A stretch of DNA of 64,000 nt from Paenibacillus marchantiophytorum. GTDB lineage: Bacteria > Bacillota > Bacilli > Paenibacillales > NBRC-103111. Of this stretch, positions 1-8,800 are shown in pieces. Under the pieces are notes generated by a model. That model was not told where the DNA came from. It saw nothing but the letters and a program-made list of their open reading frames with translations, and made no database searches. A program made the translations under genes and the position numbers. Location: positions 169,890 through 233,889 of the forward strand of contig NZ_BMHE01000002.1 of NCBI RefSeq assembly GCF_014640555.1, read 5' to 3'. Within the stretch, counting starts at the first letter, position 1. Each line of letters begins with the position of its first letter.

Positions 1-42
1 TAACGCTGCCGAAGTTTGTTTTTGCTTATTTCATATTATTAA

Positions 43-71
43 TTTACAAAAAGTAAGCAGATGCTTATAGT
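43..71 (+). promoter_or_regulatory. Promoter with dyad in the spacer, upstream of the LLM-class oxidoreductase
   Basis: A -35 hexamer TTTACA (43-48) and a -10 hexamer TATAGT (66-71) are 17 bp apart. The dyad TAAGCA-GA-TGCTTA (54-67) fills the spacer and touches the -10, the classic place for a repressor operator. An AGGTTA-type ribosome binding site follows before the ATG at 96. The regulator is not identifiable from this window. Confidence 0.5.
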
Positions 72-95
72 AATATAAAAACGGAGGTTACCTGT

Positions 96-1106
96 ATGAT
101 TCCTTTTTCTATTCTAGACTTGGCTCCTGTCATTGTAGGCGGGACGCCCCGAGATTCGTTCCAACGTTCGCTGGATTTGGCTCAACATGCCGAGAAGTGG
201 GGCTATCACCGCTACTGGCTGGCAGAGCATCACAATATGCCGGGCATCGCTAGTTCAGCGACGTCCTTGATCATCAGCCATGTTGCCAGTGGGACAAAGA
301 AAATCCGTGTAGGCTCTGGCGGCATCATGCTGCCTAATCATGCGCCGCTCGTCATCGCCGAGCAATTCGGCACCCTGGAATCGTTGTATCCAGGTCGTAT
401 CGATTTGGGCTTGGGACGAGCGCCAGGATCAGATCAACCTGCTATGCGGGCATTGCGCCGTGGTCTTGGCAGCGATGGTCATGATTTCCCCGAGATGCTT
501 AGTGAACTGCGCGGCTATCTAGACCCATCGTTAGGGACAGCTATGCCAGGCGTGCGAGCTTTCCCTGGAGAAGGCTTGAACATCCCGATCTGGCTGCTCG
601 GTTCCAGCGGTTTCAGCGCACAGTTGGCAGGCCAGCTTGGTTTGCCGTTTGCGTTTGCCAGCCATTTTGCACCTGGCTACTTGCTTCCTGCACTTGACTT
701 GTATCGGAGCAGCTTCCGTCCTTCGGATGTGCTAAGCAAGCCTTATGCTATGGTAGGAATCAACATCATCGCAGCGGATACCGACGAGGAGGCTCAGAAG
801 CTGGCGACTTCGCAACTGCAGCAATTCCTGAATATTATCCGCGGCCGTACCGGACTGCTGAATCCTCCGGTTGACAGCATGGATGACCTCTGGACACCGA
901 CAGAAAAAATGTACGTTCAGCAGCAATTAAGTTATTCGCTTGTCGGGAGCCGAGAGACAATTCACGCGAAGATGCAGCAGGTTCAGCAGCAAACGCAGGC
1001 TGACGAGTGGATTATTGCTGGACAAATTTATGACCATGAGGCACGATTGAAATCATACCAAATTGTGGCTGAACTGAGGGAAGAATTGAATCCCTCAAGC
1101 GAATAA
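96..1106 (+). CDS. LLM-class flavin-dependent oxidoreductase (luciferase-like monooxygenase)
   Basis: The 336-residue protein has the bacterial luciferase-like fold signature of the MsnO8/YvbT-type single-subunit group: an N-terminal strand, then [16 protein letters not shown] around residue 40, then [14 protein letters not shown] near residue 100. The family uses reduced FMN or F420 and oxygen; the substrate cannot be told from sequence. The ATG at 96 follows GGAGGTTACCTGT. A nitroreductase-family gene follows 85 bp downstream on the same strand, so a pair of flavin enzymes, one able to supply reduced flavin, is possible but inferred. The upstream promoter holds a palindromic operator candidate. 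Confidence 0.85.
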   Translation: MIPFSILDLAPVIVGGTPRDSFQRSLDLAQHAEKWGYHRYWLAEHHNMPGIASSATSLIISHVASGTKKIRVGSGGIMLPNHAPLVIAEQFGTLESLYPGRIDLGLGRAPGSDQPAMRALRRGLGSDGHDFPEMLSELRGYLDPSLGTAMPGVRAFPGEGLNIPIWLLGSSGFSAQLAGQLGLPFAFASHFAPGYLLPALDLYRSSFRPSDVLSKPYAMVGINIIAADTDEEAQKLATSQLQQFLNIIRGRTGLLNPPVDSMDDLWTPTEKMYVQQQLSYSLVGSRETIHAKMQQVQQQTQADEWIIAGQIYDHEARLKSYQIVAELREELNPSSE

Positions 1107-1191
1107 ATAGAGCACACAGGTTGATCTGTCGACCATACCCTTGGAGACTTTCTCATATAAGGTACTTTTATAGAAGGAAGGTTGTTATACC

Positions 1192-1920
1192 ATGAATGAA
1201 ATCATTTCTTTACTGCAAAATCACCGCTCGATTCGTAAATTTACGGATCAACCCGTAAGTCAGGATCAGCTGAACGCGATACTGGCTTCGGCGCAAGCTG
1301 CTTCGACCTCAAGCAACATGCAAGCTTACAGTGTTATCCATGTCAAAGACGAAGGGCTCAATAGCCAACTGGCTGCATGGGCCGGCAATCAACCCTATGT
1401 CAGCGAGTGTCCGCTGTTTCTCGTCTGGTGCGCTGATTTGCATCGCTACGAGCAAGCTGTTCAGCGTCATGGCGACACCTCTGTTACCGGCAATGCGGAG
1501 AACTTCATCGTTGCCACGGTCGATGCGGCACTGGCTGCGCAGAACGCCGCTGTTGCGGCTGAGTCGCTGGGCTTCGGCGTGGTCTACATCGGCGGGCTGC
1601 GCAATAAGCCAGCTGAAGTTTCCGCGCTGCTTGGCTTGCCGCAGCTGGTGTACCCGGTCTTCGGCATGTGCATCGGCGTGCCGGATCAGGAGCCGCTGCC
1701 AAGGCCGCGGCTGCCGCTAGAGGCCGTATACCATGAGAATCGGTATACGGACAACAAGGTCGCGGTCGACGAGTACGACGAGAGCATCCGCGACTATATG
1801 CACGTACGCTCGGACGGCAAAGTCGATACGACCTGGTCCAAGGAAATGGCGGCCAAAGCGCAGCGGCCGCGCGAGCACATGAAAGCGTTCCTGAGCACGC
1901 AAGGCTTCGAAGTGGAATAA
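1192..1920 (+). CDS. NADPH-dependent FMN oxidoreductase of the nitroreductase (NfsA/NfrA) family
   Basis: The 242-residue protein begins with the family hallmark NHRSIRKFTDQPV at residues 10-22, then SAQAASTSSNMQAYS, which forms the FMN pocket. The middle part (AALAAQNAAVAAESLGFGVVYIGGLRN, about residues 112-138) and VFGMCIGVPDQEP match NfsA/Frp/NfrA oxidoreductases that reduce nitroaromatics, quinones or free flavin with NADPH. The ATG follows GAAGGAAGG. The second half of the gene (about 1540-1910) is clearly richer in G+C than its start. It may supply reduced flavin to the upstream LLM-class enzyme; this is inference from neighbourhood only. Confidence 0.85.
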   Translation: MNEIISLLQNHRSIRKFTDQPVSQDQLNAILASAQAASTSSNMQAYSVIHVKDEGLNSQLAAWAGNQPYVSECPLFLVWCADLHRYEQAVQRHGDTSVTGNAENFIVATVDAALAAQNAAVAAESLGFGVVYIGGLRNKPAEVSALLGLPQLVYPVFGMCIGVPDQEPLPRPRLPLEAVYHENRYTDNKVAVDEYDESIRDYMHVRSDGKVDTTWSKEMAAKAQRPREHMKAFLSTQGFEVE

Positions 1921-2022
1921 AGCGCTAATCTTACGCTTGGACTCATATCTCGAGAACTTGTCTCATACAATGAAGGGAGCAGGAGACAGGTTCTTTGATT
2001 TCCAAGTGAAAGGAGTGTGGTC

Positions 2023-2304
2023 ATGGTGAAAGGCTTCAAAAATGTGGTGTATATGAGCCTAGCGATTGGCATGTTGTTCTATTCTATCCCACAGCTGAAT
2101 TTAACGGATATGGGATCATTGCCCATGATATTTAGTGTGATTTGGATCGCTTTGGCGTTTCTTGTTATTGCTTCTCACTTGCATCAAATTTTGGGTGTAG
2201 ATGAAGAAAAACGCAAAGAACTAAGCCGCATCAAACGGATGAAAAAGTGGCAAATGGAGCAGCTCGTCCAAGGACGCAGAAAAATGCTGCAATTTCGCAA
2301 GTAA
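2023..2304 (+). CDS. Small membrane protein of unknown function
   Basis: A 93-residue protein with two hydrophobic stretches (about residues 7-24 and 33-54) followed by a very basic cytoplasmic tail rich in Lys/Arg (KRKELSRIKRMKKWQMEQL). I chose the ATG at 2023, 7 nt after AAGGAG; an in-frame GTG lies at 2017. The N-in/C-in hairpin with a charged tail is typical of small sporulation or envelope proteins of Bacilli, but I do not recognise the family. It stands alone between the oxidoreductase and a long non-coding stretch. Confidence 0.6.
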   Translation: MVKGFKNVVYMSLAIGMLFYSIPQLNLTDMGSLPMIFSVIWIALAFLVIASHLHQILGVDEEKRKELSRIKRMKKWQMEQLVQGRRKMLQFRK

Positions 2305-2311
2305 GGTAAGG

Positions 2312-2400
2312 ACATCGACACTGACACCGACACCGACACCGACACCGACACCAACACCGACACGCGCAACTACAAGAACACCGACATAGCCCCACATAGA
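2312..2400. repeat. Imperfect GACACC hexanucleotide tandem repeat
   Basis: About eight nearly perfect GACACC units run from roughly 2312 to 2364, decaying into degenerate copies to about 2400. The bottom strand reads as a Val-Ser-Val-Ser run without a credible start site, so this is best seen as a non-coding microsatellite, probably variable in copy number between strains. Confidence 0.75.
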
Positions 2401-2430
2401 CCGACACGATAAAAATTAGCGATTTCTATT

Positions 2431-2458
2431 TTGACATCGAACGTATGTTTGGTATACT
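2431..2458 (+). promoter_or_regulatory. LexA-type SOS promoter
   Basis: A consensus TTGACA (2431-2436) and TATACT (2453-2458) are 16 bp apart, and the spacer is filled by CGAACGTATGTTTG (2438-2451). This differs only at the last base from the Gram-positive LexA/DinR box CGAACRNRYGTTYC. Promoter and box overlap as in known SOS genes. No open frame follows: an intrinsic terminator begins about 10 nt after the -10. Confidence 0.7.
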
Positions 2459-2469
2459 GTGAATAGAGC

Positions 2470-2497
2470 ATCCAATCCAATAGGATTGGATTTTTTT
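2470..2497 (+). terminator. Intrinsic terminator directly after the SOS promoter
   Basis: A perfect 9-bp stem ATCCAATCC / GGATTGGAT with a 4-nt loop is followed by seven T. With a start near 2465, transcripts from the SOS promoter would be only about 30-35 nt. It might instead be the terminator of the upstream small membrane protein gene. Confidence 0.75.
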
Positions 2498-2554
2498 AAG
2501 ATTATAGAGTTTATATGTTGTGGAGTGAACGCGGAGTTGCTCCAACTGCCTCGC

Positions 2555-2755
2555 GTGGACGGAGGGAACTACGGTGCGCTATTCTAGCCAAAAGTGTCAG
2601 TATCGGGAGGTTGAGGGAACTACAGTACGCTATTTTGCTGTTTTCTGGGAAATTCAGCGCTTTTGGCAGAAATAAGACCCTGTAGTTCCGCTACTACCCT
2701 CGTATCCCTACTTTTTGCCTAATTAGCGTCCCCTAGTTCCCTCACTAGGTTTTTC
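2555..2755. repeat. Dispersed repeat element with inverted GGGAACTA motifs
   Basis: Two direct copies of a motif close to GAGGGAACTACGGTGCGCTA (2563-2583 and 2613-2634) face two inverted copies (near 2677-2694 and 2722-2745). The whole stretch can fold into a long imperfect hairpin. It has no open frame. I associate such elements with Paenibacillus intergenic regions, from memory; copy number must be checked in the genome. Confidence 0.55.
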
Positions 2756-2896
2756 CGCTAAGAAGAGACTGATCTATCAGGGCGGCGAAACCGTTTCGCT
2801 TAGAATAATAGGATAAAGGTGGATTTAAGGGGTTCTCCCTTTTTAGTTGACGTCCACCGCAGGCCTCTTTACTTAGGAGGTTTTGGGTATCAAAGG

Positions 2897-3045
2897 TATC
2901 TAATGAACTGTAGGATGCTTAAAGACGAGAAAATGGCTACTTTGGAGATGTAATGAACTGGATTGGCGTTACTCGGCATTTTATTGCCCGAATTGCTATC
3001 AATTGCTTGAAATAGCGCATCTGGCATTCATTAGATTTTCACAAT
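2897..3045. repeat. Second dispersed repeat with inverted ATCTAATGAA ends
   Basis: TATCTAATGAACTGTAGGAT (from 2897) and ATGTAATGAACTGGATTGG (from 2948) lie in direct orientation. GCGCATCTGGCATTCATTAG (from about 3016) reads on the other strand as CTAATGAATGCCAGATGCGC. The arrangement mirrors the element at 2555-2755 but uses a different motif. A further short hairpin (AAGACCTAGCC / GGCTAAGTCTT, 3111-3135) lies downstream. No gene was seen between 2304 and 3236. Confidence 0.5.
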
Positions 3046-3161
3046 GAGCGATTTTGGCCGAATAAAGGTTATTGAGTTCGTAAGGAGCCTTGCGAAGGTG
3101 CATGGACTTGAAGACCTAGCCGCAGGCTAAGTCTTTCTTAATTGAGGAGCATCACTTGCAA

Positions 3162-3190
3162 TTGTTCTTCCTCTTGGGAACGCGTATACT
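3162..3190 (+). promoter_or_regulatory. Probable sigma-A promoter of ytoI
   Basis: TTGTTC (3162-3167) and TATACT (3185-3190) are separated by exactly 17 bp, 46 nt before the ytoI start codon. The direct repeat AGTAGTACAG follows the -10. Confidence 0.55.
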
Positions 3191-3235
3191 AGTAGTACAG
3201 AGTAGTACAGTGACCCGTAAGAGAGGTGTAACAGT

Positions 3236-4564
3236 TTGGACTCACAATCCGCAGATACATTAACGAAGCATGAACAGATTTTGCGCTATATTGAGACGCT
3301 CAAGCTTGGCAGCAGGATCTCCGTTCGGAAGATTGCGAAGAACATGGAAGTCAGCGAAGGCACCGCTTATCGCGCCATCAAGGAAGCAGAGAATCAAGGC
3401 CTGGTTTCAACCAAAGAACGAATTGGAACCGTCCGGGTTGAGAAGAAGCTGCGGCAAAATATCGATAAGCTGACTTTCGCGGAAGTCGTGAATATGGTGG
3501 ATGGACAAGTCCTCGGCGGCTCGCGCGGTCTTCACAAAACGCTGCATAAGTTCGTCATCGGTGCGATGGAGCAAGACGCCATGATGCGTTACATTGAGGC
3601 AGGCAGCCTGTTGATCGTCGGCAACCGGAACAGGGCTCATATCTGTGCATTGGAGCAAGGGGCGGGCGTCTTGATTACGGGTGGTTTTGATACCAGTTCC
3701 GAGGTGAAGCAGCTTGCAGACAAGTTGGAACTTCCTATTATTTCCAGTAGTTATGATACTTTTACGATTGCGTCTATGATCAACAGAGCGATTTATGATC
3801 GCTTAATTAAGAAGAAGATTATGCTGGTAGAAGACATTCTGGCATCCGGCGCTTCCCTTTATGCCCTGAAAGCCAACAGTACGCTGAAGGATTGGCAGCG
3901 GCTTTCCGAAGATACCGGCTACAGCCGATTCCCGGTTGTGGACGAATGGAACCGGATCATAGGTGTCGTAACGTCCAAGGATATGGTTGGAGCAGGTTCT
4001 CTGCAAACAGTGGAGAAGCTCATGACACGAAGTCCGCTAACCGTAACGCCGCAGACCTCGGTAGCTTCAGCAGCGCACATGATGGTATGGGAAGGCATTG
4101 AACTGCTGCCTGTTGTGGATACGAACCGCAAGATGGTCGGGGTGCTGAATCGCAGCGATGTCCTGAAAGCGATGCAGTATATTCAGAAACAACCGCAGAA
4201 TGGGGAAACTTTCGAGGACTTGATCTGGTCCGGCTTGGAAGAAGTTAGGGACGATAAAGGGGCGCTGCAGTTTCATGGCATCATTACTCCGCAGATGACG
4301 AATCATTTGGGCACCGTTTCTGAAGGGGTACTAACGACCTTGATGACGCAAGCCGCCTATCGAATCGTTCAGGAGCACAAGAAAGGCGATTTGGTCATGG
4401 ACAACATGTCGACCTATTTCCTAAAGCCACTGCAGATTGATTCCAAAATAGAAATACGACCCACCATCATTGAGGTGAGCCGTAAATTTGGCAAAATCGA
4501 TGTAGAAATTTATCACGCCGGCGCGCTGGTTTCCAAAGCCATGCTGACAGCTCAGGTCATTTAA
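3236..4564 (+). CDS. ytoI: YtoI-type protein: HTH, DRTGG, paired CBS and hotdog domains
   Basis: The 442-residue protein has an N-terminal winged-helix-like region (VRKIAKNMEVSEGTAYRAIKEAENQGLVST, about residues 25-55). A DRTGG domain follows (about 95-195), then two CBS motifs (about 195-310, with RFPVVDEWNRIIGVVTSKDM and LLPVVDTNRKMVGVLNRSD) and a C-terminal hotdog/thioesterase-like domain (about 330-440). This order is that of B. subtilis YtoI. CBS pairs bind adenine nucleotides, so a nucleotide-sensing regulator is likely, but its role is not established. The start is TTG at 3236 after GAGAGGTG. Its end overlaps the convergent ytpI by 4 bp, as expected from the conserved ytoI-ytpI neighbourhood. 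The nrnA (ytqI) gene found here in B. subtilis is absent. Confidence 0.85.
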   Translation: MDSQSADTLTKHEQILRYIETLKLGSRISVRKIAKNMEVSEGTAYRAIKEAENQGLVSTKERIGTVRVEKKLRQNIDKLTFAEVVNMVDGQVLGGSRGLHKTLHKFVIGAMEQDAMMRYIEAGSLLIVGNRNRAHICALEQGAGVLITGGFDTSSEVKQLADKLELPIISSSYDTFTIASMINRAIYDRLIKKKIMLVEDILASGASLYALKANSTLKDWQRLSEDTGYSRFPVVDEWNRIIGVVTSKDMVGAGSLQTVEKLMTRSPLTVTPQTSVASAAHMMVWEGIELLPVVDTNRKMVGVLNRSDVLKAMQYIQKQPQNGETFEDLIWSGLEEVRDDKGALQFHGIITPQMTNHLGTVSEGVLTTLMTQAAYRIVQEHKKGDLVMDNMSTYFLKPLQIDSKIEIRPTIIEVSRKFGKIDVEIYHAGALVSKAMLTAQVI

Positions 4565-4854
4565 CGCTGCATACGATCGAAATGTCCATGGTTGCGAATG
4601 CCTGCAAAGACGTTGAATACGCCCAACAGCACGAGAACGGTGCCGAAGATCCGACGGAAGCTGGATTCACTGAAGAAGAAGATTTGTGTAACAGCAATCA
4701 GAATGAGCATGAGCCCCATGCAAATATTCATGCGAGCCGAGTACAAACCTCGCTTCGCAACATCCTGTTCACGTCTGGAGCGAAAGCTGAAATAAACAGA
4801 GAGCGCCAACAATAGGCAAATAAGAATAAATAATGTGATTTGTATCGCAAACAT
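4561..4854 (-). CDS. ytpI: YtpI family membrane protein
   Basis: A 97-residue protein with three hydrophobic segments (about residues 2-22, 45-63 and 68-86) and a basic loop (FRSRREQDVAKRG). Length, topology and position between ytoI and the ytrI/ytrH pair match YtpI of B. subtilis, whose function is unknown. The stop codon overlaps that of the convergent ytoI. Confidence 0.7.
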   Translation of the reverse strand: MFAIQITLFILICLLLALSVYFSFRSRREQDVAKRGLYSARMNICMGLMLILIAVTQIFFFSESSFRRIFGTVLVLLGVFNVFAGIRNHGHFDRMQR

Positions 4855-4920
4855 GGCCGCAATCCGTCCTTTTGGTAAGTTTACTGTCTACTTTAGCGAT
4901 TTTAGCCATAGATTGCAATC

Positions 4921-5433
4921 CTAGGTGCGTTTTTCTTGCGCCGTAATCCAGACGGTCAGTTCTGTTTGGATCAAGACGATAGATTTCACCTCAATCATAT
5001 ATTTTTTATCATGCAAAATGTACGTGCGACTTGTGATTAGCCGCTCATAGAGAGGCTGGGAATCCTTGACGTAGGTGGCTTTTTGACCAATGGCGAGCTT
5101 AAGCTCACTTTTCACATCGCCTTCAATTTCTTTCTGAATATCTTCACTGATTAGATCATCTTGATTTTTGGGAAGCAGATGCACGTTGATGATATTGATC
5201 AGAGACTGTTTATTGCGGGTTTTGTTCAGATTCTCAATGTCCAAGCGAAGTTCCCGGTTTTCTTCCAAATATTTATGCATCTCCACATAGAGCTGGTTAT
5301 AGGTATGTTGGTGGATGCTCATATAAATGGCGCTCCCTATGATGGCTCCCGAAACCATCAACCCAAAGCCCATCAGGTGACGTTGATATCGGGAAAAAGG
5401 AGGGATTCTCAAGGCTGAGTATCCCCCTTGCAA
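4921..5433 (-). CDS. ytrI: Sporulation membrane protein YtrI
   Basis: A 170-residue protein with a single membrane segment (about residues 21-40, GFGLMVSGAIIGSAIYMSI) and an adjoining coiled-coil-prone stretch (LYVEMHKYLEENRELRLDIENLNKTRN). The C-terminal domain of about 90 residues is probably extracytoplasmic. In B. subtilis ytrI and ytrH form a sigma-E-controlled sporulation operon next to dnaE, which is the arrangement here. Its start overlaps the end of ytrH by 25 bp, so translational coupling is likely. Confidence 0.8.
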   Translation of the reverse strand: MQGGYSALRIPPFSRYQRHLMGFGLMVSGAIIGSAIYMSIHQHTYNQLYVEMHKYLEENRELRLDIENLNKTRNKQSLINIINVHLLPKNQDDLISEDIQKEIEGDVKSELKLAIGQKATYVKDSQPLYERLITSRTYILHDKKYMIEVKSIVLIQTELTVWITAQEKRT

Positions 5434-5780
5434 ATCATTTGAATGAGTGAAGTCCCCATCTGTGCGCCAATAAAGGCGATTACAATGAGAATGACTTGTT
5501 TAATGGCCGGATTCAAATGTCCTACAGCGACGTGGCTTTCTATAAAACGTATCGGATCAATGGTGCCGCCAACGGCTGCTACCATGGCCCATATTTTAAT
5601 GTTTTCGGACACCACCATCATTTTCTCTGTGGGTGATTGAAGGGTTAGCACTGCGGCAATGCCGCTTAACATACTGCCTCCGAATACGACCCCAAATGCA
5701 ATGCAGAAATACAAAATAATATTCGCCCAAAAGACATACATGTCTTTATCGCTTCCCTTCCAGCTAGAATAGGAGGACAA
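5409..5780 (-). CDS. ytrH: Sporulation membrane protein YtrH
   Basis: The product has hydrophobic segments at about residues 15-45, 62-80 and 95-115 and the family-like motifs GGSMLSGIAAVL and IWAMVAAVGGTIDP. The longest reading starts with TTG at 5780 behind GAGGAGAGAG. An ATG at 5741 gives a 110-residue protein closer in length to B. subtilis YtrH and is a real alternative. The gene diverges from dnaE with under 90 bp between them and is the first gene of the ytrH-ytrI sporulation operon. Confidence 0.78.
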   Translation of the reverse strand: MSSYSSWKGSDKDMYVFWANIILYFCIAFGVVFGGSMLSGIAAVLTLQSPTEKMMVVSENIKIWAMVAAVGGTIDPIRFIESHVAVGHLNPAIKQVILIVIAFIGAQMGTSLIQMICKGDTQP

Positions 5781-5865
5781 ACTCTCTCCTCTTTTACTGT
5801 ATGGGACTGCCTAGCTGCAATATGATAAAATATAAGGAATAATTGTACGAAGGGAGGAAATGCGG

Positions 5866-8800
5866 ATGAGTTCGTTTGTCCATTTGCACGTTCATAGTGA
5901 ATACAGTTTATTAGATGGTGCAGCACGTATGGAGGAGCTTGTAACACAAGCGGCTGATCTGGGCATGACCTCTCTGGCGCTCACGGATCACGGGGTAATG
6001 TATGGCGCAATTGCGTTCTATAAAGCTTGTAAGCAAAAAGGCATTAAGCCGATTATCGGCTGTGAGGTTTATTTCACGGCGGGTTCGATTCGGGATAAAG
6101 GGACGAGACAGGAACAGCCGATTTATCACCTGATTCTGCTTGCCAAAAATTTTGTAGGCTATCAAAATCTGATGAAGCTCTGTTCGATCGGACATTTGCA
6201 GGGCTTTCACTATAAACCGCGGATTGATTTGGAACATTTGGCCAAATATGCCGAGGGATTGATTTGCCTTAGCTCCTGCCTGGGGAGCGAGGTCTCCCAG
6301 CATTTGCTGCACAATCGTCCAGATGAAGCAAGGAAGGCGGCCGAGCGCTACCGCGATATCTTTGGCGAAGATTTCTTTCTTGAGATTCAGGATCACGGCA
6401 TGATAGAGCAGAAAAAGGTCATGATCGCCATGATCGAACTCAGCAAAGAAACAGGAATCCCGTTGATTGCTACGAATGACGTGCATTATGTCACGGAACC
6501 GGATCATGTGATGCAGGACATTCTGATCTGTATCGGGACAGGCAAAACCGTGGAGGACACGGATCGGCTGCGCATGGGAACAAGCCAGATGTATCTCAAA
6601 AGCGAAGAAGAAATGAGACGATTGTTCGTCCATGTCCCTGAGGCGCTTGCCAATACTTCTGTCGTCGCTGATCGCTGTCATCTGGAACTGGAGTTCGGCA
6701 AGTCCATCTTGCCGCGTTTTCAGCCGATTCCCGAGCCGCTGACGGCCGGGGCTTATTTGCAGCAGCTATGCAAGCAAGGGCTAGAGCAGCGTTACAGCTC
6801 TAAACCGGAGTGGCAGCAGCCTGATTCGGCGCTGCGCAGACAAGCGGAGGAACGTCTGGCCTATGAGCTAGGCGTCATCGAGAATATGGGCTTTTCGGAT
6901 TACTTCCTGATCGTCTGGGACTTCATCCGCTTCGCTCATGAGAAACATATCATGACAGGTCCCGGCAGGGGATCGTCGGCTGGAAGTCTGGTAGCCTATG
7001 TGCTGAAAATTACCAATGTCGATCCGCTCCGTTATAAGCTTCTCTTCGAGCGGTTCCTGAATCCGGAACGGATTACGATGCCTGATATCGATATCGATTT
7101 CAGTGATGAACGACGGGATGAAGTGATTGATTACGTGGTCCGCAAATATGGACATGAACACGTCGCGCAGATTATTACGTTCGGTACCATGGCGGCCAAA
7201 GCTGCCGTCAGAGACGTAGGCCGAGTGCTCAATGTCCCTTATGGAGATGTAGACCGCGCAGCCAAAGCCATACCTAATCAATTGGGCATGACGTTGGCAG
7301 AAGCTTTGCAAGTGAGTACCGACTTGAAAGGCTTAGTCGCCAGACAGCCTAAGACAGCGGAATTGCTGGAGATGGCGATGCGCGTGGAAGGGATGCCCCG
7401 TCATGCCTCTACGCATGCTGCGGGTGTGGTCATTTCAAGAGAACCGCTGACGCAATATGTGCCTCTTCAAGAAGGCACAGCGCAGACTGCGCTTACGCAA
7501 TATACAATGGAACATTTGGAAGCGATCGGGCTTCTCAAAATGGATTTCCTCGGTTTGCGCACGCTTTCCATTATTGAACGAACGGTCGATTGGATTCAGC
7601 AGATGGAAGGCGTGCAGCTGGATTTTGACAGCCTGGACATGGATGAGGATGCCGTTACTTACGAAATGCTTAGCAAAGGCGAAACCACCGGTGTTTTCCA
7701 ACTGGAGTCGACGGGCGTTCGCAAAGTGCTAAAGGATTTGAAGCCTTCTGTCTTCGAAGATATCATCTCGGTACTGGCGTTGTATCGGCCGGGTCCGATG
7801 GAGTTTATTCCTAAATATATACATGGCAAACACGGACTGGTGGAAGTCGTCTATCCGCATCCGACGTTAGAACCGATCCTGCGCGATACGTACGGCATCA
7901 TCGTCTATCAAGAGCAAATTATGCAAATTGCTTCTTCGATGGCCGGATTCAGCCTAGGGGAAGCAGATCTGCTGCGGCGTGCGGTTTCCAAGAAGAAGCG
8001 GGAAGTACTTGATGAGGAACGGACGCACTTTGTATCCGGCAGCTTGAAACAAGGCTTCCAAGCGGAAGATGCGAACCATGTGTACGATATGATTGTTAGG
8101 TTTGCGGACTATGGCTTTCCTCGGGCACATGCAACGGCTTATGGCGTTCTCGCGTTCCAAACGGCCTACCTCAAAGCACATTATCCAATTTATTTCATGG
8201 CTTCGATGCTAACGGCCGTGATGGGCAATCACAGGAAGGTAGCCGAATATGTGGATGAATGCCGCCGGATGAAGCTGGCTGTGCTGCCGCCGGACGTGAA
8301 TGGCAGCAGAACGGTGTTCACGCCGGATCCGGCAGCCGGAGCGATCCGTTTTGGACTTGCTGCTATCAAGAATGTTGGTACACAGGCGATTGATGCCATT
8401 TTGACCGAGCGCAACAAAGACAAGTTCGAGAGCTTGCTGGATTTCTGTAGACGGGTTGATCTGCGCGTTTGCAACAAAAGGGTGATCGAATCGCTGATTC
8501 AGGGCGGGGCTTTCGATACGCTTGGCGGTCATAGAGCTCAGCTCATTGCCATTTTGGACGAAACCATCGCTTCTGCTACCAAATGGCGTAAGGAACGGGA
8601 TGATTTGCAGCTTCATCTCTTTGGCTTCGTGGAGGAGCCGAACTGGGAAGTGGAGGTTCCGAACATTCCGCTAATGCCGCAAAGCAAGCAGTTGGAGCTC
8701 GAGAAGGAGCTCCTTGGCATGTATATCTCCGGTCATCCGCTTGATGCCTACACTCAGCAGCTGGGAGAAATTGAGGCCGTTATGCTGCATCAATTGGAGG

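Noticed and set aside
2184..2369. Open frame coding for a Val-Ser repeat on the minus strand
   Set aside because: It is produced by the GACACC tandem repeat and lacks a ribosome binding site.
5911..6681. 256-codon open frame antisense to dnaE
   Set aside because: It lies fully inside the PHP domain of dnaE and its product resembles no protein.
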